From the NCBI GenBank assembly GCA_913030785.1, contig CAJWER010000189.1, positions 1 to 5,949 on the forward strand: a DNA stretch of 5,949 bases, read 5' to 3'. The notes beneath the pieces are model-generated. The model ran no database searches. It had not been told where the DNA came from and saw only the letters and a program-made list of their open reading frames with translations. The DNA is from an uncultured Chloroflexota bacterium. Its GTDB lineage: Bacteria; Chloroflexota; Dehalococcoidia; Lucifugimonadales; CAJWER01. Positions 1 to 4,416 of the stretch are shown here, one piece after another. Both the position numbers and the translations under genes were made by a program. The number at the start of each line of letters is the position of its first letter. Position 1 is the stretch's first letter.

Positions 1-120
1 GTCCACGCGGAACATGTAGGCAACCGTACCAATGGCACCCGCCACAAGGACAGTCAATGGCAGCCAAAATGCCCAACGACGTCTAGGTGCCTTAGACTTG
101 ACCGATGCTTCTGACGACAT
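1..120 (-). CDS. N-terminus of a membrane-anchored protein of unknown function (partial)
   Basis: Forty codons are visible from an ATG at 120-118, and the gene continues past the left edge. The N-terminus is short and polar with a basic cluster (Lys8, Lys10, Arg13-Arg15). A hydrophobic stretch at about residues 17-36 follows (AFWLPLTVLVAGAIGTVAYM). Positive charges before a single hydrophobic helix suggest an N-in signal anchor, with the bulk of the protein outside the membrane, or the first of several helices. The start is supported by GGAG at 133-130, 9 nt upstream of the ATG. I do not recognise the family. It lies downstream of the broken carboxyltransferase on the same strand, but the gap of more than 230 bp and a possible promoter inside it argue for separate transcription. 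Confidence 0.6.
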   Translation of the reverse strand, partial: MSSEASVKSKAPRRRWAFWLPLTVLVAGAIGTVAYMFRVD

Positions 121-129
121 GAACACCCA

Positions 130-133
130 CTCC
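130..133 (-). promoter_or_regulatory. Shine-Dalgarno site for the membrane-anchored protein
   Basis: GGAG on the minus strand, with 9 nt between it and the ATG at 120-118. It is the main support for reading the left-edge ORF as a real gene start. Confidence 0.5.
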
Positions 134-230
134 ACGAACCTTGGATTGCGGTCGACGATCGGTGAAATCGAGGCACCCAGTAGGAGTGACCCTTCTTGAA
201 TCGCGATCCATAGTTGCTACCTTTCCATCC

Positions 231-259
231 ATAATAGCCGATGGTGTCATATAAGTCAC
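231..259 (-). promoter_or_regulatory. possible sigma70-like promoter
   Basis: On the minus strand GTGACT (259-254) is separated by 17 bp from TATTAT (236-231). The -10 matches 5 of 6 consensus bases and the -35 matches 4 of 6. It would give a leader of about 100 nt for the membrane-anchored protein at the left edge. The segment is AT-richer than its surroundings, so chance matches are likely. This is a weak call from sequence alone. Confidence 0.25.
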
Positions 260-354
260 GGCAACGCTTGCGTTGTACTGTCGCGATAAGCGGGCTACGT
301 CGACCCGCATCTGGCGTGGTACAATTCGGTATCCCTTATCTACACACGATCCTT

Positions 355-792
355 CTAGTTCGTAACATGATGCCATTTACGATAGAGCATGCTTGGCGAG
401 GTCTCCGGATTGCGCTCGTCGTTGAGGGCATCGAATACCCGGAAGATGTCGATGCCAACCTCGGCGGAGCGCTCCACGAACGCATCCACGACATCGTCGG
501 CGTAGTTGCGGTACCCCACGAGGGACTGGCCTCTCAACAACATCTGCAGGGGCGTGTTGGGCATGAGTCGCTTGAAGGTGCGCAGCCGTTCCCAGGGGTC
601 CTCGGCCAAGAACCGGGTGGCGACATCGAATGTTGCCCCACCCCAGACCTCCATCGAATGGAAGCCGATGGCATCCATCCTGGCGGCGATGGGCTCCATG
701 TCCTTCATGCGGAGGCGGGTGGCCATCAGGCTCTGGTGGCCGTCCCGAAGGGTAGTGTCGGTAATCTTTATCGGTGGCATGATTTCACTCAC
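355..792 (-). pseudogene. truncated carboxyltransferase (pyruvate carboxylase subunit B / oxaloacetate decarboxylase alpha / transcarboxylase 5S type)
   Basis: The 145-aa frame begins like the HMGL-like TIM-barrel carboxyltransferases: ITDTTLRDGHQSLMATR at residues 10-26 includes the metal-ligand Asp17. MEVWGGATFDVATRFLAEDP at 47-66, MLLRGQSLVGY at 84-94 and DIFRVFDALNDERN at 115-128 follow. Family similarity then stops; residues about 129-145 look unrelated and end at TAG (357-355). Whole proteins are about 450-600 aa. The fragment lacks the carbamylated lysine, the His-x-His metal ligands, the rest of the barrel and any biotin-binding lysine, so it should not be catalytic. I found no continuation in the other two minus-strand frames, so this looks like a deletion, insertion or assembly join near 400-408 rather than a simple frameshift. 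The start is GTG at 792 or ATG at 780; the latter gives MPPIKITDTTLRD, closer to the usual N-terminus. Neither has a strong Shine-Dalgarno. It lies 104 bp after the small carboxylase-linked ORF and was probably its operon partner. Confidence 0.75.
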
Positions 793-896
793 ATTGTATC
801 AAGCCGAGGCTTGGACTTGAAATAGTCGGCGCACGTCGACCGGGCGACAGATAATCTCCGCAACTGGGTAGTTCGCTGCAACCGAGGATGGGGCGG

Positions 897-1121
897 TCAG
901 GAGGCTTGACGCCAGGATAGTGGGCCGCGATGCGCACCGCCTCGGAGGGGGCTCCAGGCGGCGGACTTCCACGTGCTAGGAGCGGCAGTCGCATCGGTCG
1001 CGTTGGTCGACGTCCTGCTGCTCGATCGCTTTTCGTCGTCGATGTACGCCCGCACTGCGGCCATAATCGCCGATAGGACCGCCGGGTCCATCGTCGGGCC
1101 TGTATTTTCGGCCGCGCTCAT
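897..1121 (-). CDS. small acyl-CoA carboxylase-associated protein (putative OadG/epsilon-like accessory)
   Basis: This 74-aa ORF starts with an ATG whose ATGA overlaps the stop of the carboxyltransferase gene by 4 bp. That is strong evidence of translational coupling and explains the absence of its own Shine-Dalgarno. Residues 11-30 (MDPAVLSAIMAAVRAYIDDE) form a likely amphipathic helix. A Ser/Thr/Ala-rich linker and a basic Trp-containing tail (STWKSAAW at 49-56) follow. From general knowledge, carboxyltransferase genes in several phyla are followed by tiny ORFs with this helix, linker and W-K-x-A layout, sometimes annotated as OadG-like or epsilon subunits. The role is probably structural, in assembling or regulating the carboxylase, but this is inferred from position and layout, not from a clear family match. 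The tail beyond residue 56 does not look conserved, and a late frameshift is possible. Confidence 0.6.
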   Translation of the reverse strand: MSAAENTGPTMDPAVLSAIMAAVRAYIDDEKRSSSRTSTNATDATAAPSTWKSAAWSPLRGGAHRGPLSWRQAS

Positions 1122-2680
1122 AGAGGGATGCTACCGTGCTTCTTGGGAGGCAGCACTTCTCGTTTATTATCGAGCATTGCAAGGGCGCGGATGACCTTTT
1201 GTCGGGTCTCCGAGGGGTCGATCACATCGTCAATGAGCCCGCGCCCGGCTGCTACGTAGGGGTTGATAAGGCGATCCTCGTACTCCTTTACCAGTTCGGC
1301 ACGCAACTGTTCGGGGTCGTCCGCGTCCTTGAGCTGATTGCGGTGAATGATGTTGACGGCGCCGCCAGCACCCATTACCGCTAGCTCGCCGGTGGGCCAT
1401 GCGTAGTTGATATCGCCCTTCAGGCCCTTGCTGCTCATGACTATGTATGCGCCGCCGTAGGCCTTACGGGTCAGGACGCTGATCTTCGGTACGGTGGCCT
1501 CGGCGTATGCATAGATCAGCTTTGCGCCGTGGCGGATAATGCCGCTGTGCTCCTGGGACGACCCAGGCATGAATCCGGGCACGTCGATCAGCGTAACGAT
1601 CGGTATGTTGAACGCGTCGCAGAACCTGACGAATCTGGCCGCTTTGGCTGAGGCGTTGATGTCAAGGACGCCTGCCATCACCTCTGGCTGATTGGCGACG
1701 ATGCCGACGGCCCGTCCGTCCATCCGGGCGTAGCCGACAACGACGTTGCGGGCATACAATTCGTGGACCTGGAAGAATTCCCCGCCGTCCACGATGCGCC
1801 GAATGATCTCGGTCATGTCATAGGCTTGGTTCGGGTTGTCTGGGATCAGGTCTGCCAGGGTCTGGTCCGTCGAGTCCTGGTCGTCGGCTCCCTGACCGCG
1901 CGGCGACTCCTCCATGTTGTTCTGGGGCAGGAAGCTCAATAGGCGGCGGATCTGGTCCATGCACTCTTCTTCGGACTCGGCTGCGAAGTGGGCGACTCCG
2001 GACTTCGAAGCATGGCTCTCGGCCCCGCCCAGGTCCTCGTGGGTGATCTCCTCGCCGGTCACGGCCTTGATGACGTCTGGACCGGTAATGTAGAGTTGAC
2101 CGGTGCCCCTGACCATCAGAACGAAGTCGGTGAGCGCTGGCGAGTAGCTAGCCCCTCCAGCCGCAGGTCCGAAGACCGCTGATATCTGTGGAATGACGCC
2201 GGACGCCCTAACGTTCCGTAGGAAGATGTCGCTGTATCCGCTCAGGCTATCGATCCCCTCCTGAATGCGGGCGCCCCCGGAGTCAATCAGGCCGATCATG
2301 GGTGCGCCGGTGTTGAGGGCAAGGTCCATGATCTTGGTAATCTTCTGGGCTGCGACGAGGGACAGTGAGCCACCGACGACAGTGAAGTCCTGGGCGTATA
2401 CGAAAATACGGCGGCCATCGATGGTCCCGAACCCGGTGACTACCGAGTCTCCCAGGAAGCGCTGCTTGTCGAGGCCAAACTCCGTAGATTGGTGTAGCGC
2501 GAAGGAGTCCAGTTCCTCGAATGTGCCATCGTCGAGAAGGGAGGCTATGCGCTCGCGGGCGGTTAGCTTTCCCTTCTTATGTTGTGCTTCGATACGTCGG
2601 TTACCACCGCCAAGTTGGGACTCTTGACGCTTTTTCTGCAAATAATCGCGTTTTTCATCATTTTTACGTCGTACTGCCAT
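1118..2680 (-). CDS. acyl-CoA carboxylase carboxyltransferase (beta) subunit, AccD/PccB family
   Basis: The 520-aa protein has the usual length and two-crotonase-domain layout of biotin-dependent acyl-CoA carboxyltransferases. It moves the carboxyl group from carboxybiotin to an acyl-CoA (acetyl-, propionyl- or methylcrotonyl-type) in the cytoplasm, giving malonyl- or methylmalonyl-CoA. The N-terminal half contains GKLTARERI (37-45), the oxyanion-hole segment DSGGARIQEG (133-142) and GPAAGGASYSPALTDF (171-186). The C-terminal half contains DVPGFMPG (366-373), RKAYGGAYIVM (405-415) and AWPTGELAVMGAGGAVNI (423-440). The residue after GGAY is Ile413; in characterised actinobacterial enzymes Ile here goes with broader or acetyl-CoA use and Asp with propionyl-CoA preference, so the substrate is left open. 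The ATG at 2680 gives a normal N-terminus but has only a weak ribosome binding site. A 4-bp overlap couples it to the small ORF at 1121. No biotin carboxylase or biotin carrier gene is in the window. A methylcrotonyl- or methylmalonyl-CoA role cannot be excluded. Confidence 0.95.
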   Translation of the reverse strand: MAVRRKNDEKRDYLQKKRQESQLGGGNRRIEAQHKKGKLTARERIASLLDDGTFEELDSFALHQSTEFGLDKQRFLGDSVVTGFGTIDGRRIFVYAQDFTVVGGSLSLVAAQKITKIMDLALNTGAPMIGLIDSGGARIQEGIDSLSGYSDIFLRNVRASGVIPQISAVFGPAAGGASYSPALTDFVLMVRGTGQLYITGPDVIKAVTGEEITHEDLGGAESHASKSGVAHFAAESEEECMDQIRRLLSFLPQNNMEESPRGQGADDQDSTDQTLADLIPDNPNQAYDMTEIIRRIVDGGEFFQVHELYARNVVVGYARMDGRAVGIVANQPEVMAGVLDINASAKAARFVRFCDAFNIPIVTLIDVPGFMPGSSQEHSGIIRHGAKLIYAYAEATVPKISVLTRKAYGGAYIVMSSKGLKGDINYAWPTGELAVMGAGGAVNIIHRNQLKDADDPEQLRAELVKEYEDRLINPYVAAGRGLIDDVIDPSETRQKVIRALAMLDNKREVLPPKKHGSIPL

Positions 2681-2755
2681 GATTGAAGGTCTACGGCTCC
2701 CGTGGAATAATCACCTCAAAGTTAACAGATATGTGCCTGCCCAGCAAGAAAGAAC

Positions 2756-2780
2756 GGGGTTAGGGACCGGGGCCTGGGGG
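2756..2780 (+). promoter_or_regulatory. canonical G-quadruplex motif in the divergent intergenic region
   Basis: Four guanine runs (2756-2759, 2763-2765, 2769-2772, 2776-2780) are separated by three loops of exactly 3 nt (TTA, ACC, CCT). This fits the G3+N1-7 rule with short equal loops, a layout that usually folds stably. A fifth run lies at 2792-2795. It is on the plus strand, about 76 bp upstream of the carboxyltransferase ATG on the template side and about 178 bp upstream of folP. The motif is seen directly; a regulatory role is inference. Confidence 0.55.
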
Positions 2781-2826
2781 CTGATGAAAATGGGGCGTGC
2801 AGAAGGGCTTGGCCTCTCTGCCGCGG

Positions 2827-2855
2827 TGTCACAAACCCCGCCCATACCCTATTAT
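2827..2855 (+). promoter_or_regulatory. possible promoter of the folP-folK operon
   Basis: TATTAT (2850-2855) is a good -10 match. A poor -35 candidate, TGTCAC (2827-2832), sits 17 bp upstream. Transcription would begin near 2862 and leave a leader of about 95 nt before folP. This is the best candidate in the spacer, but it remains a pattern match only. Confidence 0.3.
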
Positions 2856-2947
2856 TTCGATCTCTAATGTCCGTGAATATTGGGGCAGGGTAGAGGGTTC
2901 GAAAGAGCGGAGCCGGTCACTGGCCTTCAGAACCTAGAACTCACTTT

Positions 2948-2951
2948 GGAG
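2948..2951 (+). promoter_or_regulatory. ribosome binding site fixing the folP start
   Basis: GGAG, 6 nt before the ATG at 2958. This spacing is the reason to prefer ATG 2958 over the longer frame that opens with TTG at 2880. Confidence 0.7.
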
Positions 2952-2957
2952 AGGCCG

Positions 2958-3806
2958 ATGGACAAAGGCGAGACGGTCATAGGAAACTCCCGCTTCGAGT
3001 GGGGGTCCCGTACCTATGTGATGGGTATCGTGAACACGACGCCCGACTCCTTTTCCGGTGACGGCGTCGGCACTGACGTGGAGGCGGCCGTAGCCCAGGC
3101 GCTCCAGTTTGAGGCGTGGGGCGTCGACATCGTCGACATCGGGGGAGAGTCTACTAGGCCGCCGGGTTTCTACTCGGGGGCGGAGCCGGTCTCAGTTGAC
3201 GAGGAGTCGACGCGGGTGATCCCGGTCATTACAGCGCTAGCCTCGGCGCTGCGTATTCCGATAAGTGTAGATACATCGAAGGCCGAAGTGGCGCGCCAGG
3301 GGGTGGCTGCAGGCGCGTCTATGATCAATGACGTGTGGGGCCTGCGCCGTGACCCCGAGATGGCAGTGGTGGCCGTCGAAACGGGCGTGCCCGTGGTGCT
3401 GATGCACAACCAGGACGGCACGGAGTACGATGATCTGGTGCCGGACGTGATCGGTGGTTTGCGCGGTCTGATGGAGAGTGCGCTGGATGCCGGCATACCT
3501 GAGGAAAAAATCGTGCTCGACCCCGGCATTGGCTTCGGCAAGACCGCAGAGCACAGCCTTGAGGTGCTGCGTAGACTGAAAGAGTTCGAGAGTCTGTCCA
3601 GGCCTATCTTGATCGGAACCTCGCGAAAATCCAGCATAGGCAAGGTGCTCGACCTGCCGGTCGACGATCGTATCGAGGGTACGGCAGCCACCGTGGCGCT
3701 GTCCATCGCCGGCGGCGCTGACATCGTCCGTGTCCACGATGTCAGGGAGATGGTTAGGGTTGTGCGTATGTCAGACGCGATTGTTCGTGGCTGGAGCGAA
3801 CAGTGA
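2958..3806 (+). CDS. folP: dihydropteroate synthase
   Basis: This 282-aa cytoplasmic enzyme condenses 6-hydroxymethyl-7,8-dihydropterin pyrophosphate with p-aminobenzoate to give 7,8-dihydropteroate; it is the target of sulfonamides. The pterin-binding TIM-barrel signatures appear in order: VMGIVNTTPDSFSGDG (21-36, Asn26), DIGGESTRPPG (60-70), ISVDTSKAEVA (102-112, Asp105), INDVWGLRRDPEMA (123-136, Asn124), VVLMHN (146-151), VLDPGIGFGKT (186-196, Asp188), GTSRKSSIG (220-228, Lys224) and ADIVRVHDV (254-262, Arg258 and His260). All catalytic positions I know from the E. coli enzyme look present and the length is normal. Loops 1 and 2 look like the ordinary chromosomal type, with no sul-like insertion seen. 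Its stop overlaps the folK start by 4 bp. It is probably the first gene of the plus-strand operon. Confidence 0.97.
   Translation: MDKGETVIGNSRFEWGSRTYVMGIVNTTPDSFSGDGVGTDVEAAVAQALQFEAWGVDIVDIGGESTRPPGFYSGAEPVSVDEESTRVIPVITALASALRIPISVDTSKAEVARQGVAAGASMINDVWGLRRDPEMAVVAVETGVPVVLMHNQDGTEYDDLVPDVIGGLRGLMESALDAGIPEEKIVLDPGIGFGKTAEHSLEVLRRLKEFESLSRPILIGTSRKSSIGKVLDLPVDDRIEGTAATVALSIAGGADIVRVHDVREMVRVVRMSDAIVRGWSEQ
3793..3796 (+). promoter_or_regulatory. ribosome binding site deciding the folK start
   Basis: GGAG lies inside the end of folP, 6 nt before GTG 3803 but 15 nt before the next candidate, ATG 3812. The spacing favours GTG 3803. Confidence 0.6.
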
Positions 3807-4300
3807 CGGTTATGGCAGCCTACATCGGCCTGGGGTCGAATCTGGGTGATGGTCCAGCCATCCTGGAGAGAGCCGTTCACACGCTTCGAGACCTGGGCAC
3901 GGTGGACGCCGTATCGCCTACGCACCGCACTCAACCCGTGGGATTTTCAGGCCAGCCGATATTTACGAACGCCGTGTGCCGCCTTTGGACTCAACAGGAC
4001 CCATTCGATCTGGTGTCCGAGTTGCTCGCAATTCAGCGTCGGGTGAGCGGACTTCGCTCTTTTACGATGGGCCCACGGGTACTGGACCTGGACCTGCTGA
4101 TATTTGGCACTTGGGTGCTGGACACGCCGGGGCTCGTCTTGCCGCACCCGAGGATGGCGGAGCGGGAGTTCGTACTGCTGCCCCTGGCTGACATCGCTCC
4201 AGCTCTGGTGCACCCGGTACTTGGAGAGACGGTGCTTTCGCTACTGAATCGGCTTCGGTCGGGGAGTGCAAAGGGGCGGAGCCCCTCGCCGGGTGTTTGA
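3803..4300 (+). CDS. folK: 2-amino-4-hydroxy-6-hydroxymethyldihydropteridine pyrophosphokinase (HPPK)
   Basis: HPPK transfers pyrophosphate from ATP to 6-hydroxymethyl-7,8-dihydropterin and so makes the substrate used by FolP. The 165-aa protein has the family N-terminus AYIGLGSNLGD (6-16), the pterin-site segment HRTQPVGFSGQPIFTNAV (41-58) and the signature GPRVLDLDLLIFG (90-102). Asp95 and Asp97 are the likely Mg2+ ligands. LPHPRMAEREFVLLPLADIAP (in 113-133) completes the fold. It starts with GTG at 3803 in a GTGA overlap with the folP stop; ATG 3812 is the alternative. Two oddities: the loop-3 segment before GPR reads SGLRSFTM where E. coli has GRVRKAERW, so the position of E. coli Arg82 is Ser; and the last ten or so residues (AKGRSPSPGV) are encoded by a hairpin sequence and look like an added tail. 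The function is still secure from the overall match and operon position. Confidence 0.95.
   Translation: MTVMAAYIGLGSNLGDGPAILERAVHTLRDLGTVDAVSPTHRTQPVGFSGQPIFTNAVCRLWTQQDPFDLVSELLAIQRRVSGLRSFTMGPRVLDLDLLIFGTWVLDTPGLVLPHPRMAEREFVLLPLADIAPALVHPVLGETVLSLLNRLRSGSAKGRSPSPGV
4272..4286 (+). repeat. GC-rich hairpin at the end of folK
   Basis: AGGGGC (4272-4277) and GCCCCT (4281-4286) form a perfect 6-bp stem with a GGA loop, inside the last codons of folK. No U-run follows, so it is not a typical intrinsic terminator. The run of C/G-rich sequence beyond it, including GGGTGT repeated at 4291 and 4301, has the look of a dispersed extragenic repeat, which cannot be confirmed from one copy. Confidence 0.5.
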
Positions 4301-4416
4301 GGGTGTCCCACAAAATCTACCCTTGATACTTTCTTTACTTGATGACGTGATGTGCCGATGGAGAGCCACTTCATCCTACCCTTTTCCCCCCGAGGGAGAA
4401 AGGACAAGAAGAAAGC
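4301..4416 (+). other. spacer between folK and the oxidoreductase gene
   Basis: This 116-bp spacer contains a low-GC tract at about 4310-4345, in-frame stops at 4324-4326 and 4348-4350 that limit how far upstream the next gene can start, and the hairpin at 4380-4403. I see no clear terminator or promoter. Whether the oxidoreductase is co-transcribed with folP-folK is undecided. Confidence 0.5.
4380..4403 (+). repeat. imperfect hairpin just before the oxidoreductase start
   Basis: CCTTTTCCC (4380-4388) pairs with GGGAGAAAGG (4394-4403): nine pairs, one bulged G at 4398, and a 5-nt loop (CCCGA). It ends 13 nt before GTG 4417 and buries the only purine-rich AGG stretch near that start. It could be part of a dispersed palindromic repeat or could affect translation of the gene that follows. 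Confidence 0.45.

Larger units (their letters stand above)
121..354. other. stretch without a recognisable gene, lower GC
   Basis: By hand count, positions 121-400 are about 51% GC (about 49% in 221-400), against about 60% in neighbouring coding sequence. On the minus strand an open frame from 376 to 92 encodes 94 aa, but it has a stop directly before its ATG, no good ribosome binding site, and overlaps the start of the left-edge gene. Its middle (RQYNASVAVTY) faintly recalls HPr-type phosphocarriers or the tail of an IS transposase, but not enough to name either. No tRNA, terminator or clear repeat was seen. It may be filler left by the rearrangement that truncated the neighbouring carboxyltransferase. 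Confidence 0.4.
2681..2957. other. divergent intergenic region between the carboxylase and folate operons
   Basis: This 277-bp spacer separates the ATG of the carboxyltransferase gene (minus) from the ATG of folP (plus), so both operons should have promoters here. Apart from the G-quadruplex motif and one possible plus-strand promoter I see no gene, tRNA, terminator or clear operator palindrome. I found no convincing -35/-10 pair for the minus-strand operon. The folP frame is open back to a TTG at 2880, but those 26 extra residues are not needed by the family. I do not see a THF riboswitch. Confidence 0.6.

Noticed and set aside
92..376. 94-aa minus-strand frame as an HPr-like or transposase-like gene
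   Set aside because: Similarity is limited to a short stretch, the HPr active-site histidine motif is absent, a stop lies directly before the ATG, and it overlaps a better supported gene start.
801..812. Short inverted repeat AAGCC/GGCTT between the small ORF and the truncated carboxyltransferase
   Set aside because: The stem is only 5 bp with a 2-nt loop and no U-run; too weak for a terminator or operator.
241..825. Plus-strand open frame of 194 codons opposite the truncated carboxyltransferase
   Set aside because: The minus strand carries clear family motifs; the plus frame shows none and has no ribosome binding site.
793..896. Possible biotin carrier protein gene in the operon gap
   Set aside because: No frame in the gap or elsewhere in the window contains the biotinylation motif (A/V-M-K-M) with its usual surroundings.
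2679..2867. Plus-strand 62-codon frame in the divergent spacer
   Set aside because: Starts in the antisense of the carboxyltransferase start codon, has no motifs, and runs through the G-rich tract and promoter-like sequence.
2892..2910. tRNA T-loop-like GGGTTCGAAA upstream of folP
   Set aside because: The flanking bases do not pair into a T stem and no anticodon arm or acceptor stem was found.
3170..3934. Long open frame on the minus strand across folP
   Set aside because: Lies antisense to a well-conserved folP gene; the composition (Ser/Thr/Arg-rich) is typical of a shadow frame in GC-rich DNA.
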